From the NCBI RefSeq assembly GCF_001619875.1, contig NZ_LRFC01000037.1, forward strand, positions 124,001 through 188,000: a stretch of 64,000 nt of DNA. Reading direction: 5' to 3'. Under the pieces are notes generated by a model. That model saw only the letters and a program-made list of their open reading frames with translations, was not told where the DNA came from and ran no database searches. The position numbers and the translations under genes are program-made. Below are positions 46,802-56,033 of this stretch, in pieces. Each line of letters begins with the position of its first letter. The stretch's first letter is position 1. The DNA comes from Fictibacillus phosphorivorans. GTDB taxonomy: Bacteria > Bacillota > Bacilli > Bacillales > Fictibacillaceae.

Positions 46802-46931
46802 GTTGATTTCCGTTCCAGGTGTTCGCTTTCCGCAGGGCAGACGGTGAGCCACATTCTTACCGTTTCACTTTTAAGTGTCTCACCTGCCCGCCTGTCCTGC
46901 AGGAGTCTCCCACCTTCCACTCCACTCAATT
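46802..46931 (+). repeat. Interspersed palindromic repeat, copy F (hairpin subtype 1)
   Basis: Full-length copy: GTTGATTTCCGTTCCAGGTG at the left, centre GTTTCACTTTTAAGTGTCTC, CTGCCCGCCTGTCCTGCAGG, and CACTCCACTCAATT at the right. It serves as the intact comparison for the interrupted copy H. Confidence 0.9.
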
Positions 46932-46995
46932 ATCGTAGAAGAAAATAAAATGAGCTTTGTAAGCAACAACCTCTAAGAAAAGAATTATTATTTTT

Positions 46996-48084
46996 TCAAA
47001 CCAGCTGGTTCATTTTTAGGAAACCTGATGATACAAGCTTTTCTATAAATTGTTCAAATTCTTTTATGTTCATTTGCTGAGCAGCATCAGATAAAGCTAC
47101 TGCTGGGTCTGGATGGACTTCTGCCATTACCCCATCTGCTCCAATGGCTAGAGCTGCTTTTGCAGCTGGAAGAAGCAAATCTTTTCTGCCTGTTGAATGC
47201 GTGACATCTACGAAGACAGGAAGGTGAGTTTCTTGTTTTAGGATCGGTACTGCTGTTATATCTAACGTGTTTCGGGTTGCTCTTTCATACGTTCGAATTC
47301 CTCGTTCACAAAGAATGATTTGTCCGTTTCCTTGAGACATGATGTACTCTGCTGAATTTATAAACTCTTCAATTGTTGCTGCAAGCCCTCTTTTTAATAG
47401 AATTGGCTTATTAAGCTTACCGGCTTCTTTTAACAGTTCATAGTTTTGCATGTTTCTTGCACCGATCTGAATGATATCCAAATATTCACATGCTTCTTCA
47501 AGGTCTTGCGGGTGAACAATTTCACTGATCACTGCGCAGTTGAATTCATCAGCAACTCGTTTTAAAATCTGAAGACCTTCCACTCCTAAACCTTGAAAAT
47601 CATATGGAGATGTTCGAGGTTTATAGGCGCCTCCACGCAGGATTTTAAGACCATTTTTTGTAATGGCTTCTGCCACTTCTGCCGTTTGTTCATAGCTTTC
47701 GACCGCACAAGGACCTGCAATCATGATTGGGTTTCCATCGCCGACGCGCGTTCCCTTAACGGTTATAATCGTATCCTCTGGTCTTTGTTTTCTCGAAACA
47801 AGAAGTTCTTTTTTGTGGTCATCCTCTTGCAATTCAAGCCCCGCTTTAAAGATTTCTTTAAATAGATGCTGAAGTGTGCTTGTTTCGAATGGCCCTTCAT
47901 TGTCTGATGAAATAAGATCGAGCATGTGTCTCTCTCTTACAGGATCATACTTTTTCATTCCTTGAGCTGATTTAATCTTACCGATTCTCTGAACAAGTTC
48001 ACCTCGTTTATTGATTAAGGCCAATAGCTCCTTATTCACATCATCAAGTTCTGTCCGTAACGTGTTCAATTCTAGATGATTCAT
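46996..48084 (-). CDS. aroA: Bifunctional chorismate mutase / DAHP synthase AroA(G)
   Basis: First step of the shikimate pathway, with an N-terminal AroQ chorismate mutase as feedback sensor. The 362-aa protein has the mutase at 1-90 ([20 protein letters not shown]) and a type I-beta DAHP synthase at about 105-355 ([48 protein letters not shown]). It lies next to ccpA as in B. subtilis and diverges from the FtsA-like gene. Confidence 0.96.
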   Translation of the reverse strand: MNHLELNTLRTELDDVNKELLALINKRGELVQRIGKIKSAQGMKKYDPVRERHMLDLISSDNEGPFETSTLQHLFKEIFKAGLELQEDDHKKELLVSRKQRPEDTIITVKGTRVGDGNPIMIAGPCAVESYEQTAEVAEAITKNGLKILRGGAYKPRTSPYDFQGLGVEGLQILKRVADEFNCAVISEIVHPQDLEEACEYLDIIQIGARNMQNYELLKEAGKLNKPILLKRGLAATIEEFINSAEYIMSQGNGQIILCERGIRTYERATRNTLDITAVPILKQETHLPVFVDVTHSTGRKDLLLPAAKAALAIGADGVMAEVHPDPAVALSDAAQQMNIKEFEQFIEKLVSSGFLKMNQLV

Positions 48085-48209
48085 ATATGTGCACCTCAGT
48101 ATTTATATATTGTAAGAAATATGATACATTTCTAATAATTAGGACGTTTGCTATAACTATGCATGCGACTACTACCAATACGTCTATCGTATCAAAAAGA
48201 GGTGCCTTC

Positions 48210-50363
48210 GTGGACAAAAATCTTTTATTTGCACTAGATATCGGCACACGTTCGGTTGTTGGAATGATTTTAAGGCAGCATTCGAACGGAAAATATGAAG
48301 TTTTGCATATGAAAACGATTGAGCACGATGAAAGATCTATGCTCGATGGCCAGATTCATCATATACCTGCCGTTGCAAAAGTGATTAAAAACATAAAAAA
48401 ACAGCTCGAACTAGAAGTTGGACCACTAAACAGAGTATGTGTGGCTGCAGCAGGAAGGGCATTAAAAACTGTAAAAGGCCGTTCTGAAAAAGATATCACA
48501 TTAAACGCTGTTTCTTTTCAACAAGAAGTCATACAAATGGAGCTCGCAGCGGTTCAGCAAGCTCAAAATCAGTTAGCACGTCTATTAGATGAAAAATCGA
48601 ACCTGCTCTACGATTGCGTCGGATATTCCGTGCTGCACTATTACCTGGATGACCAAGAGATCGGGAGTTTTATCGGGCAACAAGGAAATACAGCCAGTGT
48701 GGAAGTCATTGCTACCTTCTTGCCAAGAGTGGTTGTCGATTCCTTAATGAAAGCATTACAAGAAGCTGACCTAGAAATGGAAGCACTAACCTTAGAGCCG
48801 ATTGCAGCAATCAATGTGCTTATTCCTTCTTCTATGAGGAAATTAAATGTTGCACTTGTAGATATCGGGGCAGGAACTTCAGATATTGCCATTACAGCCC
48901 AAGGAACTATTGTCGCTTATGGAATGGTGCCGATAGCAGGAGATGAGATCACAGAAGCCGTGAGTTCAGAGTTTCTGCTTGATTTTCCAATCGCTGAACA
49001 CGTTAAACGGTCTCTGGTCGACAGTGAATATGTCGAGTACACAGATATACTTGGGTTTCCATCTAAAAAGAGTAAAGATGAAGTGATTTTGGCCATTGAG
49101 AAATCTATCGAAAATCTTGCTGAAGGTATTACACGTGAGATCTTCCAGCTAAACGCAAAAGCTCCCCAGGCTGTTATGCTAGTAGGAGGCGGCAGCTTAA
49201 CCCCAACTTTACGCGAGAAAATGGCGGATAAACTCAATCTCCCGATAGAACGTGTAGCCGTTCGCGGGGTTAATGCGATTCAGTCTTTAATACCAACTCT
49301 CAAGGACGAGGGTCCTGAACTAGTAACTCCTGTAGGCATAGGAATTGCAGCTAAAGAGAATCCGGTAAGATATGTGACGGTCACGGTTAATGGAAAAATG
49401 ATTCGTTTGTTTCAAGTAAAAATGCTGACGATTGGAGATGCACTAATTGCAGCAGGAGCCAACCTTTCAAAACTTTACGGAAAACCTGGAATGGGTTTAA
49501 TGGTACGTATGAACCAAGAAGTGATGATGTTCAAAGGTGAAGTAGGATCATCTCCTGTAATCACTATGGATGGTACATCTGCTTCAATTACAGATGAAAT
49601 TGTTGAAGGTGCTGTAATTCATTTTGAAGAAGGAAAAAATGGTGCTGATGCTGCTATCTCTGTTAAGGACGCTTTTCAAACTCACACGGTTAAAACCCTA
49701 TATATAAATGGAGAACCTGAAGAATTTGAGACTCTTTATTATGTAAATCACCAACTCGTTAGTCCAGAGACTATATTAAAAGATAAAGATGACTGTAGAA
49801 CCGTTTATCCTTCAAAGATTTCCGATATTCTTGATCTAAAAGGATGGATAAGAACATCGGATGAATCTATTTTTTCAATTTTAATTGATGGTAAGCCTGT
49901 TAACCTATCGTATTCTCCCAATCATTCATTTTGTTTGAATGGCAAAGCTATAACAGAGCATGATGATTGGAGTGACGAAGATCATCTAACATGTATAAGC
50001 TTAAGAGATCAGCAAATCACTTTAAAAAACGCGATTGAAGTTCTTGAAGTCAACTTAATTCAGTCATGTACGGTGACTTTTAATGGTGAAGAAATAACAT
50101 TAACCCGTCCTCTTTTCACATTTTATCGAGATGGGGAAGAATTGCATGCCGATTCAATCCTAATGGCAAATGATGAGTTAATTATGAGAAAGAGGAATCA
50201 TCAACCATTTATTTTTCAGGATGTATTTACACAGGTAGATTTAACGATTCAGCCACAACCTGGTGAAAGTCTTATTATCTTAAAAAATAATGAAAAAGCT
50301 GGCTTCCAAACAGAACTCCAAACGGGTGACCACTTGATTCTTAAATTTGAAGTGCTTGTTTAA
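48210..50363 (+). CDS. FtsA/PilM-like actin-fold protein with long C-terminal extension
   Basis: A 717-aa protein from GTG 48210 after AAGAGGTG; the open frame to 48087 lacks a ribosome site. Residues 1 to about 380 form an actin-like fold: phosphate-1 motif FALDIGTRSVVG (7-18), phosphate-2 motif LVDIGAGTSDIAI (about 216-228) and adenosine motif VMLVGGGSLTPTL (about 322-334). It resembles FtsA/PilM and is too divergent to be cell-division FtsA itself. Residues from about 385 are a beta-rich extension starting VTVNGKMIRLFQVKMLTIGD, then repeated short strand-turn-strand units. No membrane helix is seen. Not at this locus in B. subtilis; role unknown. Confidence 0.8.
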   Translation: MDKNLLFALDIGTRSVVGMILRQHSNGKYEVLHMKTIEHDERSMLDGQIHHIPAVAKVIKNIKKQLELEVGPLNRVCVAAAGRALKTVKGRSEKDITLNAVSFQQEVIQMELAAVQQAQNQLARLLDEKSNLLYDCVGYSVLHYYLDDQEIGSFIGQQGNTASVEVIATFLPRVVVDSLMKALQEADLEMEALTLEPIAAINVLIPSSMRKLNVALVDIGAGTSDIAITAQGTIVAYGMVPIAGDEITEAVSSEFLLDFPIAEHVKRSLVDSEYVEYTDILGFPSKKSKDEVILAIEKSIENLAEGITREIFQLNAKAPQAVMLVGGGSLTPTLREKMADKLNLPIERVAVRGVNAIQSLIPTLKDEGPELVTPVGIGIAAKENPVRYVTVTVNGKMIRLFQVKMLTIGDALIAAGANLSKLYGKPGMGLMVRMNQEVMMFKGEVGSSPVITMDGTSASITDEIVEGAVIHFEEGKNGADAAISVKDAFQTHTVKTLYINGEPEEFETLYYVNHQLVSPETILKDKDDCRTVYPSKISDILDLKGWIRTSDESIFSILIDGKPVNLSYSPNHSFCLNGKAITEHDDWSDEDHLTCISLRDQQITLKNAIEVLEVNLIQSCTVTFNGEEITLTRPLFTFYRDGEELHADSILMANDELIMRKRNHQPFIFQDVFTQVDLTIQPQPGESLIILKNNEKAGFQTELQTGDHLILKFEVLV

Positions 50364-50372
50364 AGGCTAGAG

Positions 50373-50404
50373 AAAAAGCGCAGCAGGATTCTGCTACGCT
50401 TTTG
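50373..50404. terminator. Bidirectional terminator between the FtsA-like gene and ytxJ
   Basis: AAAAAGCGCAGCAG-GATT-CTGCTACGCTTTTG with one mismatch. The ytxJ stop codon (50394-50396) lies in its right arm. Confidence 0.85.
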
Positions 50405-50732
50405 TTTTTTCGTTTGCTTGAGCAAGTTTTTTATTTGTAATGTTCCAGTGAGAATCATGCCATACCACTGTATCACCTTCAAAGATTAATACTTGTGGAG
50501 ATTCATGCTTCACACCTGTTTGTTCAGCAATCAAATTGGAAAGCGGTCTTGAATCTTGTACGTTCAAGTAATATAACGTTTCGCTTCCGTGATCAGCAGC
50601 AAATTTTTGGTATTCCTTAAACGCTTCATGACTTACAGGACATGTTGTACTGTTTTTCATAATAATGATACGGTTTCTTTGCTCTTTAACTAAATTCCAG
50701 TCTTGTTCGTTGTGTAATTGAATAAGTGACAT
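50394..50732 (-). CDS. ytxJ: Bacilliredoxin-like protein YtxJ (BrxC)
   Basis: A 112-aa monothiol thioredoxin-fold protein acting in de-bacillithiolation. Cys31 lies in NSTTCPVSHE, where a classic thioredoxin would have CxxC. GGAGGT lies before the ATG at 50732; the ATG at 50750 overlaps it. Last gene of ytxGHJ. An AT-rich hairpin (50762-50788, AAGAAAAAGAA / TTCTTTTTCTT) separates it from ytxH and may partly attenuate transcription. Confidence 0.92.
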   Translation of the reverse strand: MSLIQLHNEQDWNLVKEQRNRIIIMKNSTTCPVSHEAFKEYQKFAADHGSETLYYLNVQDSRPLSNLIAEQTGVKHESPQVLIFEGDTVVWHDSHWNITNKKLAQANEKTKA

Positions 50733-50814
50733 ATCAACATCTACCTCCATATTAAAAAGAAAAGAAAAAGAAACAAGTTCTTTTTCTTATCTTTTCATAT
50801 TTACAGTTTACTTA

Positions 50815-51231
50815 TCAATATTTTTGCTCTACTAATTCTTGCTCGTTTGCAGGATCGTAATCTAATTGCGCTTCGTCCTGAATGTCGTCTGTAATTTCAC
50901 CATACAATTCTGAAGCATTTTCTTCTTCTTTTAAACGCCACTTATCGATGTCTTTGCGAAGATTTGAAGTTAAATCCTTCACTTTTGTTGCAACTTGATT
51001 TGATTGCTCAGATACTGTACGAACAATATTTGAGGATTTTTCACGAGCCAAATGAGAGATCTCGTTACTTTTATCCTTTAGGTATACCGCCTGTTCGTTC
51101 AGGTCGCTACGCAATTCCTTACCCGCTTTAGGCGCTAATAAAAGCGCTGCTGCAGCTCCTAACATACCACCAACAAGAGCACCGATAATAAAATCTTTGC
51201 TGTCAATGTTTTGATTGTTGTTGTTGCTCAT
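50815..51231 (-). CDS. ytxH: YtxH family general stress protein
   Basis: A 138-aa protein with one N-terminal glycine-rich membrane segment (about 12-36, IIGALVGGMLGAAAALLLAP), the typical KAGKELR after it, then a helical domain of about 100 residues. Belongs to the YtxH/GvpP-like family of stress proteins of unknown mechanism. Its ATG immediately follows the ytxG stop. Confidence 0.9.
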   Translation of the reverse strand: MSNNNNQNIDSKDFIIGALVGGMLGAAAALLLAPKAGKELRSDLNEQAVYLKDKSNEISHLAREKSSNIVRTVSEQSNQVATKVKDLTSNLRKDIDKWRLKEEENASELYGEITDDIQDEAQLDYDPANEQELVEQKY

Positions 51232-51687
51232 TTACACTCCTCCTCTAGAATATTGTCTTTGTGTTGTTTCAACATTGGATTTTTTGAGTTTGTATTTCTC
51301 CCATAAATTCAATGCTGCGTTACCCCATTGAACCGCTTGCGATATTTGTTTAGACTGTCGCTCTGTTTCAACCGTTATTTGGTCAGTTACTTTGCGGACA
51401 GATTGGTTCACCTTTTGAACAGATTGACCAAAATCTTGTACTGCAGAAAAAACATGGTTAAGAGAATCTGATTTCTTTTGAACATCCTCAGCTAACTGGT
51501 TTGTCTTATGTAACAAATCGGTTGTCTCGCGCGTTACGCCATCTAATTGTTTTTCTAGACTTTCTAGCGTTACCGCGACATGATCGAGGGTGGTTTGTAA
51601 AGATTTCAATGCCCTTGATAAAAAATAAACGAGTACGACAAATGCAACTGCGATTAGAGCTACACTGATAGAAATAATGATTTCCAT
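51232..51687 (-). CDS. ytxG: YtxG, DUF948 general stress protein
   Basis: A 151-aa protein with an N-terminal membrane helix (about 2-24, MEIIISISVALIAVAFVVLV) and a long coiled coil with heptad-like VAVTLESLEKQLDGVTRETT, the DUF948 pattern. The ATG at 51687 follows AGGAGGTG; the frame extends to 51741 without support. First gene of ytxGHJ, with sigma-H- and sigma-B-like promoters upstream. Confidence 0.88.
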   Translation of the reverse strand: MEIIISISVALIAVAFVVLVYFLSRALKSLQTTLDHVAVTLESLEKQLDGVTRETTDLLHKTNQLAEDVQKKSDSLNHVFSAVQDFGQSVQKVNQSVRKVTDQITVETERQSKQISQAVQWGNAALNLWEKYKLKKSNVETTQRQYSRGGV

Positions 51688-51722
51688 TAAACGAGACACC
51701 TCCTGAAAGTATATTATTGCTT

Positions 51723-51748
51723 TTTCCCGAGTTTTTATCAAAGGAAAC
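51723..51748 (-). promoter_or_regulatory. Sigma-B-like promoter of ytxGHJ
   Basis: Minus strand GTTTCC, 14 bp, GGGAAA compared with sigma-B consensus GTTTAA-N12-15-GGGTAT. The match is partial; the operon is sigma-B controlled in B. subtilis. Confidence 0.4.
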
Positions 51749-51763
51749 GTGTTTTTATTAAGT

Positions 51764-51790
51764 ATTCTTTCTGATTCGTCAAAATCCTTT
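51764..51790 (-). promoter_or_regulatory. Sigma-H promoter of ytxGHJ
   Basis: Minus strand AAAGGATTT, 11 bp, AAAGAAT fits the sigma-H consensus RNAGGAWWW-N11-12-RNNGAAT at every defined position. The same operon is sigma-H dependent in B. subtilis. Confidence 0.65.
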
Positions 51791-51866
51791 TCTAGAACAT
51801 TACAAATTGTTTAAATTAAGTTAAAATAAAGAAGATATTAAATATATTTAGGGGGCTTTAACAACA

Positions 51867-52979
51867 ATGAGAGATCCAAGAATCCAACAACTCGCAAAAA
51901 ACTTGATTACATACTCAGTAAATCTGCAAAAGGGCGAAAAAGTTTTAATTGAAAACTTTGGGCTGCAAAAAGAATTAGTAAACGCACTTGTTCAAGAAGC
52001 ATATGCAGCTGGTGGGTATCCATTCGTATTATTAAAAGATCATGCTGTTATGCGCGCACAATACACACAAGCTTCTGAAGAACAAATGGAGATGATCGCT
52101 AAGCATGAAGGTGATTTAATGAGCGAGATGGACGCTTACATCGGTCTTCGTTCAGGCGACAACATCAATGAAATGTCAGATGTACCATCTGAGAAAATGG
52201 CGCTTTATGAAAAAACAATTTTTGCGATGCACCGCAAGATTCGTATTAAAAAGACGAAATGGTGTGTACTTCGCTATCCAAACGCTTCTATGGCACAATC
52301 AGCTAGCATGAGTACAGAAGCATTTGAAGACTTCTATTTTGAAGTTTGCAACTTGGATTATGGAAAAATGGATGATGCGATGACTGCTTTAAAAGATTTG
52401 ATGGATAAGACAGATAAAGTTCGCATTACTGGACCAGGTACTGATCTATCATTTTCAATCAAAGATATCCCATCTATCAAATGTTCTGGGCAAAACAATA
52501 TTCCAGATGGTGAAGTATTTACGGCTCCAGTTAAAGATTCAGTTAACGGAACGATCTCTTATAACACACCATCTCCATACAACGGGTTTACTTTTGAAAA
52601 TGTACAGCTTACCTTTGAAAACGGAAAGATTGTTAATGCTACCGCAAACGACTCAGAACGTATTAACAAGATTTTTGACACAGATGAAGGTTCTCGTTAT
52701 GTTGGGGAATTTGCGATCGGAGTTAACCCATTCATCAAACATCCAATGAAGGATATTTTATTTGATGAGAAGATTGATGGCAGCTTCCACTTCACTCCTG
52801 GTCAAGCATACGAAGAAGCCTATAACGGAAATGAATCCAACATCCATTGGGATATGGTTATGATTCAGCGTCCTGATTACGGCGGCGGAGAAATCTACTT
52901 TGACGATGTATTGATTCGTAAAGATGGCGTCTTCGTTCTGCCTGAGCTGGAGCAATTAAACCCTGAGAACTTAAAGTAA
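51867..52979 (+). CDS. M29-family aminopeptidase (AmpS/PepS type)
   Basis: A 370-aa metallo-aminopeptidase of the thermophilic M29 family. Typical segments are YSVNLQKGEKVLIE at the N-terminus, TGPGTDLSFSI in the middle, SGQNNIPDGEVFTAP with a metal-binding Glu, and GEFAIGVNP and NIHWDM with late metal ligands. It is short for the family (usually about 400-410 aa) but has both ends. Inserted between ytxG and murC compared with B. subtilis. Confidence 0.9.
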   Translation: MRDPRIQQLAKNLITYSVNLQKGEKVLIENFGLQKELVNALVQEAYAAGGYPFVLLKDHAVMRAQYTQASEEQMEMIAKHEGDLMSEMDAYIGLRSGDNINEMSDVPSEKMALYEKTIFAMHRKIRIKKTKWCVLRYPNASMAQSASMSTEAFEDFYFEVCNLDYGKMDDAMTALKDLMDKTDKVRITGPGTDLSFSIKDIPSIKCSGQNNIPDGEVFTAPVKDSVNGTISYNTPSPYNGFTFENVQLTFENGKIVNATANDSERINKIFDTDEGSRYVGEFAIGVNPFIKHPMKDILFDEKIDGSFHFTPGQAYEEAYNGNESNIHWDMVMIQRPDYGGGEIYFDDVLIRKDGVFVLPELEQLNPENLK

Positions 52980-53080
52980 TCCTGAATTATTAACAACACC
53001 AGTTAAATACAAAGCTTATTAAAAGGCTTTCTTCTATAGGATTGTTGCTTATTAATGTTTTTTGATGTCTTCTTTGAACA

Positions 53081-53210
53081 GTTGATTGTAGTGGAAGGTG
53101 AGAGACTCCTGCAGGACAGGCGGGCAGGTGAGACACTTAAAAGTGAAACGATACGAATGTGGCTCACCGCCTGCCCTGCGGAAAGCGAAGCACCTGGAAC
53201 GGAAAGCAAC
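53081..53210 (-). repeat. Interspersed palindromic repeat, copy G (hairpin subtype 1)
   Basis: Full copy: plus strand GTTGATTGTAGTGGAAGGTG at one end, GCACCTGGAACGGAAAGCAAC at the other, centre CACTTAAAAGTGAAAC. It lies between the convergent aminopeptidase and murC genes, before the shared terminator. Confidence 0.9.
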
Positions 53211-53238
53211 TACTTTCCAAAGCTGAAATGAAGCTATT

Positions 53239-53275
53239 AAAAAAAGACTTGCCGAAATCGGCAAGTCTCTTTTTT
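53239..53275. terminator. Bidirectional terminator between the aminopeptidase gene and murC
   Basis: AAAAAGACTTGCCG-AAAT-CGGCAAGTCTCTTTTTT, a 9-bp perfect GC-rich core with A- and T-runs. It overlaps the murC stop. Confidence 0.9.
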
Positions 53276-54581
53276 ATGGAGTTGCAGTCAGCGTTTCTTC
53301 GTACGCTCTTTGGAATTTCTGGATGTCACCAGCTCCCATGAACAACAATACTCCATCATTATACTCTTTTAATACATCTACGTTTTCTTCTGAGATCAAT
53401 TTAGCATTTGGAATCTTTTCTTTCAAGTTCTCAATTGAAAGGTTTCCTGCATTTTCTCTTGCAGAACCAAAGATATCGCATAGATAAACATGATCCGCTT
53501 CCCTTAAGCTTGCCGCAAATTCATCTAAGAATGTCTTTGTTCTAGTAAAGGTGTGCGGCTGGAAGATTGCAACTACTTCACGATTTTTATATTTATATTT
53601 TGTCGCTTCAATCGTTACTTTAATTTCTGTTGGATGATGCGCATAGTCATCGATCAAGATTTGATCGCCAACCGTTTTTTCAGAAAAACGTCTTTTAACG
53701 CCAGTAAAAGTCTTCAGCTGCTCTTTAATAATATCCATCGGAAGTGTTTCATAATGACATATCGCAATTACGGCTAATGCATTCAATACGTTATGTGTTC
53801 CAAACCCTGGAATCTGGAAAGTTCCGTAAAATGTGTTGCGTACAAATACGTCAAAAGTAGTACCTTCGTCACCACGATTAATATTTTTCGCTTGAAAATC
53901 ATTATGGTCGCCAAAGCCGTAAAACACTACTGGAACCTGAGCATGTATTTCTTGAAGATTAGCATCATCACCACATGCAATAATAGCCTTCTTCACTTGC
54001 ATGGCCATCGATTGAAAAGCACTGATCACATCTTTTAGATCAGTAAAATAATCAGGGTGGTCAAAATCAATGTTTGTAATGATTGCGTAATCTGGGTGAT
54101 AAGAAAGGAAGTGTCTGCGATATTCACATGATTCAAACACAAAATATTCGCTACCCTTGCTTCCTTTTCCAGTCCCATCTCCTATTAAATACGAGGTAGG
54201 TTTTGCTGCGCCTACAACATGAGCTAGTAATCCTGTTGTAGAAGTTTTTCCGTGCGAACCTGTTACAGCAATAGAAGTGAAGTTAGATAGAAACTCACCT
54301 AAGAAATGGTGATATCTGTGAATAGGAATATTCTTTTCATTCGCAGCTTGAATCTCCTCATGCTGCTCACCAAATGCGTTGCCCGCAATAATGGTTTGAC
54401 CTTCTTTAATGTTGTTTTTGTCAAACGGTAGAACCGGAATGTTTTTTTCTTCAAGTGCCGCCTGTGTAAAGATATATTGTTCAATATCTGATCCTTGTAC
54501 ATCATGACCAATGTCATGAAGAATTTGTGCCAGCGGGCTCATTCCTGTCCCTTTAATTCCAATAAAATGGTATTTTGTCAT
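53274..54581 (-). CDS. murC: UDP-N-acetylmuramate--L-alanine ligase
   Basis: Adds the first amino acid of the peptidoglycan stem peptide. The 435-aa protein starts [20 protein letters not shown] at ATG 54581 after GGAGGG; the frame runs on to 54668 without homology. ATP P-loop [15 protein letters not shown] (about 107-121), and Mur-ligase HHPTEI (about 320) near the C-terminal domain. Cytoplasmic. The next 215 bp (54582-54796) hold only its promoter region. Confidence 0.96.
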   Translation of the reverse strand: MTKYHFIGIKGTGMSPLAQILHDIGHDVQGSDIEQYIFTQAALEEKNIPVLPFDKNNIKEGQTIIAGNAFGEQHEEIQAANEKNIPIHRYHHFLGEFLSNFTSIAVTGSHGKTSTTGLLAHVVGAAKPTSYLIGDGTGKGSKGSEYFVFESCEYRRHFLSYHPDYAIITNIDFDHPDYFTDLKDVISAFQSMAMQVKKAIIACGDDANLQEIHAQVPVVFYGFGDHNDFQAKNINRGDEGTTFDVFVRNTFYGTFQIPGFGTHNVLNALAVIAICHYETLPMDIIKEQLKTFTGVKRRFSEKTVGDQILIDDYAHHPTEIKVTIEATKYKYKNREVVAIFQPHTFTRTKTFLDEFAASLREADHVYLCDIFGSARENAGNLSIENLKEKIPNAKLISEENVDVLKEYNDGVLLFMGAGDIQKFQRAYEETLTATP

Positions 54582-54796
54582 GTGTAGCCCTCCACAAAAA
54601 GAACACCTTCTAAAAGGCCTATTTGTATTATTATATGCCTGATGTATAGATTGGTTATTTATGCACATTCAGGCTTGATTCTTGAACACTTGAACCATTA
54701 TAGCAAAGTTGTTGCCTCATCACCATGATAGAGAAATGATAAATCAATGCCTACCTATTTTTACCCAAATTCTCCTAAAAAATGATTTTCAGTAGA

Positions 54797-55894
54797 CTAT
54801 TCTACAAGCTCTAGCCTAGGGTTATGGCGATAGATTCTTCCTGCTTTGGCTTGATGCTGCTCATTCATCATTACATTGTCACCTGTAAATCCTATGTTGA
54901 TCTTTAATAGATTGCTTCCGACTCCATAAATATCTACAGGAACTTTTTGCTCTTCAAACTGTTCAATTCGTTCTTTCTTAAATCCACCGCTTACTACTAT
55001 TTTCACATGGTGGAACCCTTCTTCATCCAGTGCTTTGCGAAGTGCAAATATGAGTTCAGGATTAACACCCCTAGGGTCAAATGAACCTAGCACATCTGGA
55101 TTTCTAAAGAAGTACTGATCTACCATTGTTCTCGAAGTATCAACCCTTACCCCTTTTAACGTTTCACCAAACTCTCTCGCAACTTTTAGAGCGTCTGTAA
55201 TCACATCGTTGTTATAGTCAACGAGAGAGATAAGATCGTCTTCAGGGTATTTCGCGTGATACGCTTTTGTAGCTTCCACAATATCTCCGTTAAAAATTTG
55301 TATCAGTGCATGAGGCATCGTACCCATTCCTTTTTTGCCCCACCACTCGTTCATTGCATGTGTAGCTTGTGCTGTTGATCCTCCGATATAGGACGCATAA
55401 CCATCTCCTGCTTGCTGTGCAAAATGATCATCTCGGTCTCCCATGAAGATGACCGGTTTCTGTACTCCAGATTTACTTGCTGCTTTAACGACATTATAAA
55501 CATTCGTTGCAACTGACGTTCTTCTGGCTAGAATTCCATCGATCATTCCTTCTAAGAAACCAAAGTTTTGATATGGACCCTTAATCGTCAGAACTGTTTC
55601 AAATGGAGATATTTTATCACCGTCTTTTAGCGAGTAGATCTCTAAAGATTCCGGGTTTTTGGCAAACGTTTTGATAAGTGCAATCGCTTCGTCAGAACCG
55701 CATAAGACCGCATCGCTTTTTTGAAAAAACTGCATCGTAACAATATTTTCAGGTTTGAAAGATTCTACAATCTCACATGTTTTTAAAAAATAAACAGCAG
55801 AGAACCAGCCTTCTCTGATACGTTCATCAAATTTAAATGTTTTATTTGTAAGCCGCTTGATTTTACCTTGCAGCTTTAATTCTATTTCTTTCAT
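54797..55894 (-). CDS. Nicotinate phosphoribosyltransferase
   Basis: Makes nicotinate mononucleotide from nicotinate and PRPP in NAD salvage. The 365-aa protein starts MKEIELKLQGKIKRLT at ATG 55894 after GAGGAG. TIM-barrel segments include RTSVATNVYNVVKAA, the conserved FMGDRDDHFAQQAGDGYASYIGGS region (in parts), VRVDTSRTM and VSGGFKKERI. It belongs to the shorter nadC-like group, not the 480-residue PncB type. Inserted between murC and sftA compared with B. subtilis. Confidence 0.88.
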   Translation of the reverse strand: MKEIELKLQGKIKRLTNKTFKFDERIREGWFSAVYFLKTCEIVESFKPENIVTMQFFQKSDAVLCGSDEAIALIKTFAKNPESLEIYSLKDGDKISPFETVLTIKGPYQNFGFLEGMIDGILARRTSVATNVYNVVKAASKSGVQKPVIFMGDRDDHFAQQAGDGYASYIGGSTAQATHAMNEWWGKKGMGTMPHALIQIFNGDIVEATKAYHAKYPEDDLISLVDYNNDVITDALKVAREFGETLKGVRVDTSRTMVDQYFFRNPDVLGSFDPRGVNPELIFALRKALDEEGFHHVKIVVSGGFKKERIEQFEEQKVPVDIYGVGSNLLKINIGFTGDNVMMNEQHQAKAGRIYRHNPRLELVE

Positions 55895-56033
55895 CGATTT
55901 ACTCCTCATGACTATTTACATCGTATAAAAAGAAGGGAACTATTCCCCACACTATAATAGCGAACAAGACGCAATAACTCAAGGAAATCATTTGTTTGGT
56001 TTGTTTCCGTGAGCTTTGTTGTCTTTGTAAGAG

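Larger units (their letters stand above)
46506..46995. other. Intergenic region between aroA and ccpA
   Basis: This 490-bp stretch contains repeat copy F (46802-46931) and a terminator (46714-46755), both downstream of aroA. The remaining 200 bp before ccpA are AT-rich and should carry the ccpA promoter; I see no convincing operator or gene. Confidence 0.6.
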
